Positions 45,661 through 55,966 of a stretch of 64,000 nt of DNA are shown here, piece by piece. The stretch is from contig NZ_ABXW01000046.1 in the NCBI RefSeq assembly GCF_000173415.1, forward strand, positions 124,001-188,000, written 5' to 3'. Under the pieces are notes generated by a model. The model was not told the origin of the DNA. It saw only the letters and a list, made by a program, of their open reading frames with translations, and ran no database searches. Source of the DNA: Providencia alcalifaciens DSM 30120. GTDB taxonomy: Bacteria; Pseudomonadota; Gammaproteobacteria; Enterobacterales; Enterobacteriaceae. Position numbers and translations under genes: made by a program. The number at the start of each line of letters is the position of its first letter. Within the stretch, counting starts at the first letter, position 1.

Positions 45661-46746
45661 TTACTGCTCTTCCCGTTTGTCTTGCATCTCAGCATCATTC
45701 AGATCTTGCGGCCACGCATTAATTACCGCTTTAATTAAGGTTGCGAGTGGGATAGCAAAAAATACGCCCCAGAATCCCCATAGTCCACCAAAAATAACCA
45801 CCGATAAAATGATGACGAGTGGGTGCAAGTTCACCGCTTCAGAGTACAGAAGTGGCACGACAATATTGCTGTCTAACCCTTGGATCACCAAATAGACAAT
45901 AAACAGAGACCAAAATTCGGTTCCAATGCCCCACTGGAATAATGCCACCAGTACCACAGGAATCGTAGCGACTACCGCGCCAATATAAGGGATCAGTACG
46001 GAAACCCCGACCAATACAGATAATAGAACGGAATAGCGCAAATCAAAATACGCAAATCCAATATAGGTAAACACGCCAACAATCACCATTTCAGTGACTT
46101 TTCCGCGCAAATAGTTGGTAATTTGTTGGTTCATTTCCAACCAAACTTTACTGACTAATAAACGATTTTTAGGCAATAATTTTAAAAAGCTTTTTGTGAT
46201 TTTTTCTTTATCTTTTAATAAGAAAAACATCATTAATGGCACTAGAACCAAATACACCGCCAGCGTGAAAATACCAATCAGTGAAGCGACCGAGGCTTTA
46301 ACCACGGAATCCGCAACAACGGATAATCGGCTACGCACGTTATCTGCCATCATATCGATAATGCCAGCATCAACCAACGCAGGATATTGTTCAGGTAATC
46401 GACGGGCGAATTCACTAAAGCGATTGACCATGTTGGGTAAGTCCGCCACTAAGTTGATGCCTTGCTGCCATGCCGTCGGTGCAATAATTAAGATCACCAT
46501 GGCACTTATTCCAGCAAATAAGGTCAAAATGATGCTAACCGCTAATACGCGGGAAAGCCCTAATCGTTGAAGTAAATGCGTTGGCCATTCAAGTAAATAC
46601 GCCAAGACAATTGCGACTAACAATGGAGCCAGTATACTGCTGAAGAAAAAGATGACCAGAAAGCCGATAACCAGCAAACTAAACAAAGCAACAGCTTGCG
46701 GGTCAGCAAAGCGCCGACGGTACCATTGTAAAAACATTTCTAACAT
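45661..46746 (-). CDS. perM: AI-2E-family transporter PerM
   Basis: A 361-residue inner-membrane protein of the AI-2 exporter superfamily, with about eight hydrophobic segments. The first pair is LFSLLVIGFLVIFFFSSILAPLL, and the C-terminal part contains GVSVLIPYIGAVVATIPVVL, IQGLDSNIVVPLLYS and GGLWGFWGVFFAIPLATL, the conserved family region. Its substrate is not established. It is divergent from bepA, as in E. coli. Confidence 0.93.
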   Translation of the reverse strand: MLEMFLQWYRRRFADPQAVALFSLLVIGFLVIFFFSSILAPLLVAIVLAYLLEWPTHLLQRLGLSRVLAVSIILTLFAGISAMVILIIAPTAWQQGINLVADLPNMVNRFSEFARRLPEQYPALVDAGIIDMMADNVRSRLSVVADSVVKASVASLIGIFTLAVYLVLVPLMMFFLLKDKEKITKSFLKLLPKNRLLVSKVWLEMNQQITNYLRGKVTEMVIVGVFTYIGFAYFDLRYSVLLSVLVGVSVLIPYIGAVVATIPVVLVALFQWGIGTEFWSLFIVYLVIQGLDSNIVVPLLYSEAVNLHPLVIILSVVIFGGLWGFWGVFFAIPLATLIKAVINAWPQDLNDAEMQDKREEQ

Positions 46747-46874
46747 TCATTGGCTCCTGGGAATGTAAAACAAAGACAGTTCCTAAATTAAAGAAAATTA
46801 TACCGAATAACAGATTTTACGATAGCTTTTGATATCATATCACCCAATTAATTCGCGTTTTCCGTAGGTAATAA

Positions 46875-48356
46875 GTGAAGATATGCATGATGACTAAAAA
46901 ATTGAAATATCCACTGCTCGCTATACTGATGTCCGCACTGATCCACGGTGCTGTATTACCTGCTTATAGTGCTGTCGAGGACAGCTTGCCAGATATCGGC
47001 ACAACCGCCGGTGGAACACTCAGCATTAACCAAGAAATTATTATGGGTGATGCTATCACTCGACAGATACGCGCCAGTACCCCTCTGATTTATGACCCAT
47101 TATTAACTCAGTATGTTAATAAGTTAGGACAGCGTTTAGTCACTCATGCTGACTCTGTCAAAACCCCATTTCATTTTTATCTGGTGAATAACCCGAATAT
47201 TAATGCTTACGCCTATTTTGGTGGTAACGTTGTTCTCCACTCCGCCCTATTTCGTTATAGCCAAAATGAGAGCCAACTAGCCTCCGTCATGGCGCATGAA
47301 ATTTCTCACGTCACTCAGCGCCATCTTGCGCGAATGATGGAAGACCAAAAAGCCACAACACCGCTGGCAATCGCAGGCACCATTGGCTCCCTGCTGCTAG
47401 TCATGGCTAACCCTCAAGCGGGCTTTGCGGCATTAACGGGCACATTCGCAGGGATGCAGCAAGGCATGATCAGCTTTACACAAGCCAATGAACAAGAAGC
47501 TGACCGTATTGGTTTGCAAACGCTACGTCGCGCAGGGTTTGATCCACATGCAATGGCTGATTTCATGCAGATCATGTCAGACCAAACTCGCTATATGTCT
47601 AAACCACCTGAAATTTTGCTGACTCACCCCCTACCGGATAGCCGTTTAGCTGATGCCCGTAACCGTTCTAACCAATATCCGAAAGTACACGCGCCATCTT
47701 CATTAGACTTTATGCTAGCGCGCGTACGTATTTTGTCTATGTACAGCCCCGCAGATCAACGAAATGCGCTAGACCAAATCATAGAAAATTACAGTAAGGG
47801 TAATGCCCAAGAGCAATTAGCCGCTAAGTATGGTAAAGCCTTGCTGTTATCCCAAGATAAAAAATACAGCGACGCTGGTGTGATTATTTCAGAATTACTC
47901 GCCAAACAACCAGATAATCCGTGGTTTATCGATTCCATGACGGATATCGACATTGAACAAGGTCAAAAGGGCAAAGCGATTTCACGCCTACAAGATGCGC
48001 TGAAAAAATCACCGAAAAATACCGTATTTATTGTCAACCTAGCAAATGCGTACGTCAATAACGGGCAGTATCAAGATGCAACGAAGTTATTGAATAAATA
48101 CACGTTCGATTATCCAGATGACCCGATTGGCTGGGATCTTCTCGCGGAAGCGTCAGCGAAACTCGGCGATCGTAATGCTGAATTGGCAGCCTATGCGGAA
48201 GGCATGGCACTACGCGGGAATTATGACACCGCCATCAACTATTTAAGTGAAGCAAGCCGTAGAAGCCGCTTAGGCAGCTATGAGCAACAACGTTTTGATG
48301 CGCGAATCGATGAACTCACTCGATTAAAAGAGCGCGACAGCAACGCAAAACCGTAA
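46875..48356 (+). CDS. bepA: Periplasmic metalloprotease/chaperone BepA
   Basis: BepA helps fold or degrades LptD and other outer-membrane proteins. A signal peptide (LAILMSALIHGAVLPAYSA) precedes the M48 domain with zinc motif HEISH in VMAHEISHVTQRHLAR at about residue 136 and the third ligand Glu in NEQEADRIG. A C-terminal TPR region from about residue 310 binds partners. The GTG at 46875 is taken as start, but ATG codons at 46887 and 46890 are possible. yfgD follows 12 bases later. Confidence 0.95.
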   Translation: MKICMMTKKLKYPLLAILMSALIHGAVLPAYSAVEDSLPDIGTTAGGTLSINQEIIMGDAITRQIRASTPLIYDPLLTQYVNKLGQRLVTHADSVKTPFHFYLVNNPNINAYAYFGGNVVLHSALFRYSQNESQLASVMAHEISHVTQRHLARMMEDQKATTPLAIAGTIGSLLLVMANPQAGFAALTGTFAGMQQGMISFTQANEQEADRIGLQTLRRAGFDPHAMADFMQIMSDQTRYMSKPPEILLTHPLPDSRLADARNRSNQYPKVHAPSSLDFMLARVRILSMYSPADQRNALDQIIENYSKGNAQEQLAAKYGKALLLSQDKKYSDAGVIISELLAKQPDNPWFIDSMTDIDIEQGQKGKAISRLQDALKKSPKNTVFIVNLANAYVNNGQYQDATKLLNKYTFDYPDDPIGWDLLAEASAKLGDRNAELAAYAEGMALRGNYDTAINYLSEASRRSRLGSYEQQRFDARIDELTRLKERDSNAKP

Positions 48357-48368
48357 GGAGCTAAAATA

Positions 48369-48725
48369 ATGACGGATTCAGTTAAAATTTATCATAACCC
48401 ACGCTGCTCTAAGAGCCGTGAAACACTGAGTTTATTGCAAGAAAAAGGTATCACGCCAATCGTTGTGGAGTATTTAACCACTCCACCTTCCGTTGCCGAC
48501 ATTGAAAAGCTCCTGAAGATGCTCGGATTCAGTGATGCTCGCCAGTTAATGCGCACCAAAGAAGATATCTACAAAGCGTTAAAATTATCGGATGATAACT
48601 TAACGCAAGCACAACTAATTCAGGCTATGCATGACAACCCAAAACTCATTGAGCGCCCTATTGTCATCAAAGGTAAAAAAGCAAAGTTGGGTCGTCCACC
48701 TGAACAAGTGTTAGACATTTTATAA
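48369..48725 (+). CDS. yfgD: ArsC-family protein YfgD
   Basis: A 118-residue arsenate-reductase-like protein. The active-site segment is IYHNPRCSKSRETL with the Cys near residue 13, and the later RPIVIKGKKAKLGRPPEQVLDIL holds the family Arg. Genuine arsenate reduction is possible but not shown; no ars genes adjoin. It is co-transcribed with bepA, as in E. coli, and ends before a strong terminator. Confidence 0.93.
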   Translation: MTDSVKIYHNPRCSKSRETLSLLQEKGITPIVVEYLTTPPSVADIEKLLKMLGFSDARQLMRTKEDIYKALKLSDDNLTQAQLIQAMHDNPKLIERPIVIKGKKAKLGRPPEQVLDIL

Positions 48726-48746
48726 GTAGGCTATTTGGCAGACAAT

Positions 48747-48774
48747 AAGTTGGCAGTCGATTGGCTGCCAACTT
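48747..48774. terminator. Bidirectional terminator between yfgD and hda
   Basis: AAGTTGGCAG-tcgattgg-CTGCCAACTT is a perfect 10-bp stem between the convergent stops. Confidence 0.88.
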
Positions 48775-48775
48775 T

Positions 48776-49477
48776 CTATAATTTGAGAATATCTTTAACG
48801 AAAGGAATGGTCATTTTACGCTGAGCAACAATAGAGGCATGATCCAGCTTATTTAAGATATCAAACAAGGTGCCCATCTTTCTATCTAACCGTTTTAATA
48901 CAAACCGACAGACATCCTCAGGCAATTCAAACCCACGAATACTCGCACGTAATTGAAGCGCACAGATTTTATCTTCATCACTTAAAGGATGCAGTTTATA
49001 AATTTGCCCCCAATCAAGACGGGAAGCTAAGTCAGGTAGTTTTAAATCGATTTGACGTGGTGGGCGGTCCCCGGTGATCAGCAGGCAAGTTCGACCAATT
49101 TCTAATATTCGGTTATACAAATTGAATATGGCCATTTCCCACTCTTCATCACCCGCAATGCATTGAATATTATCAATACACACAAGCGAAAGGTGTTCCA
49201 TACCTTCAAGTACATCAGGGACAAAATACGCTCGTTTATCCAAAGGGACATAGCCGACTGCTACTCCTTGTTCGGATAATTCAGCACACGCAGCGTGCAG
49301 TAAGTGACTCTTACCGCCCCCTTCTCTTGACCAGTAATAGATATAACTACCATGAGGCTGGTTAATCGCCGTTTTTAACGCGGAAAGTAATCCCTCATTT
49401 TCTCCTGCATAAAAACTCGCGAAAGTTTCATCATCAGGAAGATAAAGTGGCAGTGAGAGTTGAGATGGTGTGTTCAG
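48776..49477 (-). CDS. hda: DnaA regulatory inactivator Hda, with CTG start
   Basis: Hda with the sliding clamp stimulates ATP hydrolysis by DnaA and prevents over-initiation. The frame reads [17 protein letters not shown] near the N-terminus (clamp-binding motif QLSLPL), then the P-loop-type [13 protein letters not shown] at about residue 50, [16 protein letters not shown] as Walker B, and [13 protein letters not shown]. No ATG, GTG or TTG fits the N-terminus. CTG at 49477, followed by AACACACCA and preceded by AGAGGCG, corresponds to the CTG start known for E. coli hda. The length is 233 residues. Confidence 0.93.
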   Translation of the reverse strand: MNTPSQLSLPLYLPDDETFASFYAGENEGLLSALKTAINQPHGSYIYYWSREGGGKSHLLHAACAELSEQGVAVGYVPLDKRAYFVPDVLEGMEHLSLVCIDNIQCIAGDEEWEMAIFNLYNRILEIGRTCLLITGDRPPRQIDLKLPDLASRLDWGQIYKLHPLSDEDKICALQLRASIRGFELPEDVCRFVLKRLDRKMGTLFDILNKLDHASIVAQRKMTIPFVKDILKL

Positions 49478-49558
49478 AAGCGCCTCTGATTGTGCAATTC
49501 AATTAACGCCATTGAGTTTATCATAAATAACAAGAAGAGATGAACAGCCTGACGGTTA

Positions 49559-49587
49559 ATTGCCGGAGCTTTAGCCACTCCGGCAAT
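49559..49587 (-). terminator. Hairpin after uraA
   Basis: ATTGCCGGAG/CTCCGGCAAT with a nine-base loop is a perfect 10-bp stem 20 bases past the uraA stop. No T run follows on the minus strand, so it is a weak terminator or an mRNA end-protecting structure. The stretch from 49478 to 49558 holds the hda upstream region. Confidence 0.6.
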
Positions 49588-49607
49588 CTATTTATCTTAG
49601 TTCTGAC

Positions 49608-50912
49608 TTATTTTTTATTTTCATCTAATACTTTGACTTCTGAAGTCACAAATTGTTTTTCTGGGCGAACAAACGTAATAAAGCGGAATAATAGTGCCAT
49701 AAAAATACCCACGATAGTCGCCAACGCCATACCTTTCAGTTCAGCTTGTCCAATATGGATCACCGCACCACTCACACCGATGATTAAAATCACTGAGGTT
49801 AAAATCAGGTTTTGTGGTTTGTTATAATCCACTTTAGAGTCGATCAGAACGCGAATACCCGATGCACCGATCACTCCATACAGTAACAGTGAAACACCAC
49901 CCATAACAGGTACTGGCACTAATTGAATCGCTGCGGCTAATTTGCCCACGCAAGAGAGTAAGATAGCGATAATTGCCGCGCCACCGATGACCCACGTACT
50001 GTATACCTTAGTGATCGCCATTACCCCGATATTTTCGCCGTAAGTGGTATTTGGCGTTGAACCAAAGAAACCAGACAACACGGTAGAGAAACCGTTTGCG
50101 AACATGGAACGATGTAAGCCAGGGTTTTTCATTAAGTCGCGCTCAACGATATTCGCGGTCACCACTAAGTGCCCAACATGTTCTGCAATCACCACTAAAG
50201 CCGCTGGTAAAATGGTTAAAATCGCAAACCACTCAAAGCGCGGTGTATAGAATGTAGGAATAGCAAACCATGGCGCTTCGATAACCGGTGTAAAGTCAAC
50301 AATCCCCATAAAGTAAGAGAGTGCATAACCCGCTAAGAAACCAATTAGGATTGGGATAATGGATAAGAATCCACGGAAAACCACGGCACATAAGATAGTG
50401 ATTGATAATGTCGTAATCGAAATGATTAATGTGTTTGAATCAACCACAGCACCATCTTTTGGCAATAAACCTGCCATGCTAGCGGCTGTTTGCGCTAATT
50501 CTAAACCAATAACCGCAACAATTGCCCCCATTGCGGCAGGCGGGAACATCACATTGATCCAACCACGCCCTGCAACCTTAACAATCAGTGCCACAATACA
50601 AAATAGCACCCCGCAGATAATGAATCCGCCAAGTGCTAGCTCATAACCGAGTGGTAATAAGATTAAAACAGGAGAAATAAAAGCAAAGCTCGACCCTAAA
50701 TATGCAGGAATTTTACCTTTACAGATAAATAAATACAGCAGCGTCCCAATCCCGTTGAATAATAAAATCGTCGCTGGGTTCACACCAAATAAAATAGGAA
50801 CAATAACCGTTGCCCCAAACATGGCAAACAAATGTTGAAAACTTAATGGAATGGTTTGTAGTAATGGTGGTCTTTCTTCAACACTTATCGTGCGGCGTGT
50901 CATGTTCTTCAT
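49608..50912 (-). CDS. uraA: Uracil permease
   Basis: UraA is a proton-uracil symporter of the NCS2 family with about 14 membrane segments in 434 residues. The motifs QHLFAMFGATVIVPILFGV at the N-terminus and FGSTPNTTYGENIGVMAITKVYS at about residues 280-302 hold the substrate-contacting Glu residues. It follows upp in the same direction behind an attenuator-like hairpin, the classical upp-uraA operon for uracil salvage. The real start may be ATG 50903. Confidence 0.97.
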   Translation of the reverse strand: MKNMTRRTISVEERPPLLQTIPLSFQHLFAMFGATVIVPILFGVNPATILLFNGIGTLLYLFICKGKIPAYLGSSFAFISPVLILLPLGYELALGGFIICGVLFCIVALIVKVAGRGWINVMFPPAAMGAIVAVIGLELAQTAASMAGLLPKDGAVVDSNTLIISITTLSITILCAVVFRGFLSIIPILIGFLAGYALSYFMGIVDFTPVIEAPWFAIPTFYTPRFEWFAILTILPAALVVIAEHVGHLVVTANIVERDLMKNPGLHRSMFANGFSTVLSGFFGSTPNTTYGENIGVMAITKVYSTWVIGGAAIIAILLSCVGKLAAAIQLVPVPVMGGVSLLLYGVIGASGIRVLIDSKVDYNKPQNLILTSVILIIGVSGAVIHIGQAELKGMALATIVGIFMALLFRFITFVRPEKQFVTSEVKVLDENKK

Positions 50913-50945
50913 CCTCTTTGCGTCATCAATATTATTTTTTTTATC

Positions 50946-50973
50946 AAAAAAAAGCCGACTCTTCAGTCGGCTT
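50946..50973 (-). terminator. Terminator or attenuator between upp and uraA
   Basis: On the minus strand AAGCCGACT-gaag-AGTCGGCTT is followed by a run of T. Partial read-through would reduce uraA expression relative to upp. Confidence 0.85.
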
Positions 50974-50978
50974 CATTA

Positions 50979-51605
50979 TTATTTAGTACCAAATATCTTA
51001 TCGCCCGCATCTCCGAGACCCGGAACAATGTAACCTTCATCATTTAAATGTTGGTCAATTGAAGCCGTGTACAATTCGACATCTGGGTGCGCCGCTTCTA
51101 ATGCAGCAATACCTTCTGGTGCAGCAACTAAAACTAAAACTTTAATTGAGTTACAACCGGATTTTTTCAGAAGATCGATGGTTGCAATCATAGAACCACC
51201 GGTTGCTAACATTGGGTCAACAATCAGCGCCATACGCTCATCAATGTTAGAAACTAATTTTTGGAAATATGGGACAGGTTGTAACGTTTCTTCATCACGG
51301 TAAATGCCCACTACACTGATACGTGCGCTTGGGATGCTTTCCAATACACCGTTCATCATACCAATACCTGCACGCAGGATTGGTACTACAGTGATTTTTT
51401 TACCTTTAATTTGTTCAATTTCTACAGGACCACACCAACCATCAATTGTTACTTTTTCAGTTTCTAGGTCAGCGGTCGCTTCATAAGTCAGTAGGCTACC
51501 AACCTCTGAGGCCAGTTCACGAAAGCGCTTAGTGCTTATATCATGATCTCGCATCAGGCCGAGTTTATGTTTAACGAGAGGGTGTTTTACCTCAACGATC
51601 TTCAT
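50979..51605 (-). CDS. upp: Uracil phosphoribosyltransferase
   Basis: Upp makes UMP from uracil and PRPP. The 208-residue protein starts [20 protein letters not shown] and carries the PRPP-binding loop [18 protein letters not shown] at about residue 125 and the uracil site near the end ([18 protein letters not shown]). It is the first gene of the upp-uraA unit and diverges from purM. A pyrimidine-sensitive leader is not obvious. Confidence 0.98.
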   Translation of the reverse strand: MKIVEVKHPLVKHKLGLMRDHDISTKRFRELASEVGSLLTYEATADLETEKVTIDGWCGPVEIEQIKGKKITVVPILRAGIGMMNGVLESIPSARISVVGIYRDEETLQPVPYFQKLVSNIDERMALIVDPMLATGGSMIATIDLLKKSGCNSIKVLVLVAAPEGIAALEAAHPDVELYTASIDQHLNDEGYIVPGLGDAGDKIFGTK

Positions 51606-51843
51606 GGGTTTCTCCTACTTTTTTAAAACGTCACCGGACAAAAAAATCGCGGGATTATACCGCTTTTTTCCCTCAATGCCACTAGAATCATCTTGATTCA
51701 GGTCAAATAAACATCAATCACTTACTCTTTGTTGAATTAGTATACACATAATATTTTTTAGCATGTAGACCGTGAATAAATTCATGCGCTTTGCATCACG
51801 ATATCACAATTTATTGCCTCAAATATTTCAGTCAGAAAGCTAT

Positions 51844-51857
51844 CGCAAACGTTTGCG
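51844..51857 (+). promoter_or_regulatory. PurR operator of purMN
   Basis: CGCAAACGTTTGCG is a perfect palindrome and the core of the PurR consensus. It lies 66 bases before the purM GTG start, so hypoxanthine/guanine-dependent repression is expected. Confidence 0.88.
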
Positions 51858-51883
51858 GAGCCTGATAGAATATCGGCAAATGA

Positions 51884-52963
<1,080 letters not shown>

Positions 52964-52964
<1 letters not shown>

Positions 52965-53602
52965 TGAAGAAAATCGTCGTTTTGATTTCAGGTAGTGGCA
53001 GCAATTTGCAGTCGATTATTGACGCCTGCCAACACCATCAAATTGATGGTCAAATTGCCGCTGTTATCAGTAATAAAAGTGATGCATACGGTCTGATTCG
53101 TGCACAAGAGGCTGGGATTCCAGCCCTTTGTGTGAGCTCAAAAACAATCACAGACCGTCAAGCCTACGATGCAGCACTCTTGGATACTATCGAACAATAC
53201 CAACCTGATTTAGTCGTCTTAGCTGGGTTTATGCGTATTTTAACCCCTGATTTTGTGAAACATTTCACAGGGAAAATGCTGAATATCCACCCTTCTTTAC
53301 TGCCTAAATACCCAGGGCTACATACCCATCGACGCGCGCTTGAAAACGGCGACAAAGAACACGGTACTTCCGTGCATTTTGTCACCGAAGAGCTCGATGG
53401 CGGACCGATTATTCTACAAGGTCATATTCCGGTCTTCGCACAAGATACGGAAGACGATTTGGTTGAACGCGTTAAACTGCAAGAGCACCTGATTTATCCT
53501 CAAGTCATTGAATGGTTTGTTTCCGAACGGCTGATGATGCAAGAGGGCAAAGCTGTATTAGATGGGCAACCATTACCAGCAACGGGTTATCGCGCAAATT
53601 AA
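52964..53602 (+). CDS. purN: Phosphoribosylglycinamide formyltransferase
   Basis: PurN transfers a formyl group from 10-formyl-THF to GAR. The protein starts MKKIVVLISGSGSNLQSIID and has the active-site parts LAGFMRIL, NIHPSLLPKYPGLHTHRRAL (catalytic Asn-His) and the Asp in VTEELDGGPII. Length 212 is standard. It overlaps the purM stop by one base, so its translation may suffer from the purM frameshift. Confidence 0.97.
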
Positions 53603-53693
53603 TACGCTGTTAGGTAGATTTAAATACACTCGCGCAGACTTGGTTGGCAGGTCTGTGCGAATAACTCAAACCCAACTATCCACAATAAACGTT

Positions 53694-53865
53694 TTATTTC
53701 CCACCTGCCAAATCGATAAAACTTCCCGTGACGTAAGATGCCTCATCAGACAGCAACCACGCGATAACCTGAGCAATCTCTTCTGGCTGACCTTCACGTT
53801 TCATCGGTAAGCTATCTTTAACTCGATCAACCCGAGCTGCCTCATCACCATCAGCATGCAGAAAT
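53694..53865 (-). pseudogene. C-terminal stump of a short-chain dehydrogenase
   Basis: On the minus strand the reading ADGDEAARVDRVKDS then LPMKREGQPEEIAQVIAWLL and SDEASYVTGSFIDLAGGK with a stop at 53694 is the last 55 residues of an SDR oxidoreductase, close to the YgfF type. The nucleotide-binding and catalytic parts are missing; coding similarity ends near 53865, where the foreign rlmF segment begins. The gene was evidently cut by that insertion. Confidence 0.75.
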
Positions 53866-53890
53866 TGAAAGGGAAATGCGAAGTTTTATC

Positions 53891-53914
53891 GGTGCCGGTT
53901 AAATAATCGGCACC
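53891..53914 (-). terminator. rlmF terminator
   Basis: GGTGCCG-gttaaataat-CGGCACC is a perfect 7-bp stem eight bases after the rlmF stop. A short T-rich stretch follows on the minus strand. Confidence 0.6.
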
Positions 53915-53921
53915 AGGGAAA

Positions 53922-54932
53922 TTAACGCCAGCGTTTTTCCGCCCAGGCGGCCTGCTGTTGCGCGTCGTGGAAAGTCCAGGCCACGAAGCGACTGATTTTT
54001 TGCCCCTGCGCCATTTCAATGGTACGGACTTCGACCGCACCCACCAGATTCAACGCGTGATAAATCGAAGGCAAGGTCGTGTTTTTAGAAATCAACGAGG
54101 TGAACCACAGGCAGTTTTGCGCAAGGCTAACGCTCTCCTCTACCATTTTACGCACAAAGGCTTCTTCACCGCCTTCACACCATAGCTCGTTATTTTTGCC
54201 GCCAAAGTTCTGTACCGGCGTGTCGGCTACCTCGCCTTTACCCAGCTTGTGCAGTTTGCGGCGAGTGCTGGCTTGCGCTTCCTGTTGAGAGCTGTGGAAC
54301 GGTGGATTACACAGGGTGGCATCAAATTTCTCCGCCACGCCGATGATCCCGTTCAAAATAAATTCGGGTTGTTTTTGCAAACGCAGGCGCACGCCGTTTC
54401 TCAGTATCGGATTCATCTCCACGATCATTTTGGCTGTATTGAACGATACCGGATTAATCTCCGAACCAGTAAAACGCCAGCCGTATTCACGCAGACCAAT
54501 AATCGGATAAATACAGTTGGCGCCAACACCTACATCAAGAATCGCCACGCCTTTACCGCGAGGGATCTCACCGCCGTTGCTGGTCGCCAGCAGGTCGGCC
54601 AGATGGTGTAAATAGTCGGCACGCCCGGGGATTGGCGGGCACAGATAATCGGCGGGAATGTCCCAATATTCGATGCCATAAAAATGTTGCAGTAACGCAC
54701 GGTTGAGCATTTTAACTGCCGCAGGATCGGCAAAATTTACCGAGATATCGCCCCAGGCGTTCGGCTTGACGAACGGCTCCAATGCAGGGCAACTGGCGAT
54801 CAGCGCCGGAAAATCATAGCGTGAGCGATGACGATTACGCGGGTGCAAGCCGCTTTTCTGCTGCAGGAAGGTTTTCTTTTTTTCCACCGTGAAGGGCTCT
54901 TTTAAAGGTATTTCTGACGCGTACGATACCAT
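53922..54932 (-). CDS. rlmF: 23S rRNA adenine-1618 N6-methyltransferase, foreign-looking copy
   Basis: RlmF methylates A1618 of 23S rRNA. SGLHPRNRHRSRYDFPALI at the N-terminus, PPIPGRADYLHHLADLL, the AdoMet site ILDVGVGANCIYPIIG and the catalytic NPPF in ATLCNPPFHSSQQEAQ identify the family. MAQGQKISRFVAWTF is near the end. The gene is strikingly GC-rich and differs in codon use from everything around it, so transfer from a higher-GC enterobacterium is likely. The exact start is uncertain; ATG 54932 or a later codon. It sits between an SDR stump and an ERIC-like repeat. Confidence 0.9.
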   Translation of the reverse strand: MVSYASEIPLKEPFTVEKKKTFLQQKSGLHPRNRHRSRYDFPALIASCPALEPFVKPNAWGDISVNFADPAAVKMLNRALLQHFYGIEYWDIPADYLCPPIPGRADYLHHLADLLATSNGGEIPRGKGVAILDVGVGANCIYPIIGLREYGWRFTGSEINPVSFNTAKMIVEMNPILRNGVRLRLQKQPEFILNGIIGVAEKFDATLCNPPFHSSQQEAQASTRRKLHKLGKGEVADTPVQNFGGKNNELWCEGGEEAFVRKMVEESVSLAQNCLWFTSLISKNTTLPSIYHALNLVGAVEVRTIEMAQGQKISRFVAWTFHDAQQQAAWAEKRWR

Positions 54933-55014
54933 ATACCCTATAGCTTTCAAAACAGCTCGGGATGAAACCGTATTAAGCCTGCCTTCAGAGTTTATGCCGG
55001 AATGTCCTGCTCTT

Positions 55015-55143
55015 TATACCCAATGTCATTCAATATGCAGAAAGGTGGCAAGGAAAGATAGACAAGGAACATACATCAGTATGTAACCCGGAGAGCTGAA
55101 TGCTGCCGACGAACCTGCAGTTTGAATGAATAAGGAGATATAC
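55015..55143. repeat. ERIC-like intergenic repeat
   Basis: This element of about 129 bases begins TATACCCAATGTCATTC and ends GAATGAATAAGGAGATATA, giving inverted ends, with the inner half-palindrome ACATAC-atca-GTATGT and GCAG/CTGCAG parts. Size and layout match the enterobacterial repetitive intergenic consensus; the sequence is divergent. It marks the right edge of the rlmF segment. Confidence 0.55.
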
Positions 55144-55144
55144 C

Positions 55145-55170
55145 GTCCGTTTTGAGCGAGGAGCGGACAT
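55145..55170. repeat. Short repeat with GAGCGAxGAGCGGAC core
   Basis: GTCCG-ttttgagcgaggag-CGGAC has inverted ends. Related degenerate copies lie at 58609-58635, 58780-58800 and 61285-61307 (the last inverted), all inside the island. Confidence 0.45.
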
Positions 55171-55178
55171 TACAAGAG

Positions 55179-55965
55179 CTAATTATTTTCAAAGTCGTTG
55201 AATTTTTTAATCCAATATTGCCGATGATTTATTAAATGAGTTGTTAACGGGCAATTCTTTTTATCTTTTGGTAACCTAAGGAATTGACCGTCTAATTTTG
55301 CATATTCTGTCCCGTTTAATTGTTCTGATACTCTTATTTTCAATTTGGTATCAATCCAGAGTAAACCACGATCAAACAGAGTATGAATATCTGATTTCAG
55401 TAATAGCCCATGCTGAGCTTGTGTATGCCAAGCTCCTGCATAAGGGACAATATGAGCAGCTTCAAGCAATACTTGAATCGAACACTCCGTTACTGCACAT
55501 ATCTGCCCTCATAAGCTTCCAAGAGCTTTCGTCTAAATACTGGTTGTCTTTCTCGAATAATAACCTCACGAAAAGCCTTTTGACGAAAATCATCTTCAAT
55601 TTCAGTTAATTCAGTGAATAATTCATCTCTGGTTTGAGCTATAAGCCGATCATATGGCTTCGGGGTAATAATCCGAATTGGAGTTTCGCCATCATCGTCA
55701 ATATCCCATATACCATGAAGTTCTTGGACATATTGTTCATATAGCGTACTGCGTAATCTTCCCGTACGGAATAACAGGTCGTATGGGCTACCTTGGTCTG
55801 TACGGGCATTTTTACGACTACCAAGATACCGATACCGAGAATTGCTATTGGCAGTTAATGCATCTAATTGAATGCGAATTTCTGTTTCTTTCAATGGGAC
55901 ATTACTATTACGGAGCCATTTAACAATATTTGAAGCGGATGCAGGGCCAAGTTGTGTTATGGCAT
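55179..55965 (-). pseudogene. HNH endonuclease gene, frameshifted
   Basis: Two frames form one HNH_2-type nuclease. The upstream frame (from about 55955) gives ITQLGPASASNIVKWLRNSN, NSRYRYLGSRKNAR, GSPYDLLFRTGRLRSTLYEQ, IRERQPVFRRKLLEAYEGR and then stops. The downstream frame gives CAVTECSIQVLLEAAHIVPY, GAWHTQAQHGLLLKSDIHTL and FDRGLLWIDTKLKIRV to 55179. AGATATGTGC at about 55485-55494 has two extra bases compared with the AGATGTGC needed for one frame. The start is also damaged: ATGCCATAACA lacks one base to read Met-Ala-Ile-Thr. The family often acts as a restriction nuclease. Here it is probably dead. Confidence 0.7.
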
Positions 55966-55966
55966 A

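Noticed and set aside
45677-46570. Plus-strand frames opposite perM
   Set aside because: They mirror the membrane protein gene and have no start context; the perM frame is clearly conserved.
53631-53659. Hairpin after purN as a strong terminator
   Set aside because: CGCGCAGAC/GTCTGTGCG pairs well but no T run follows; left unlisted because its role is unclear.
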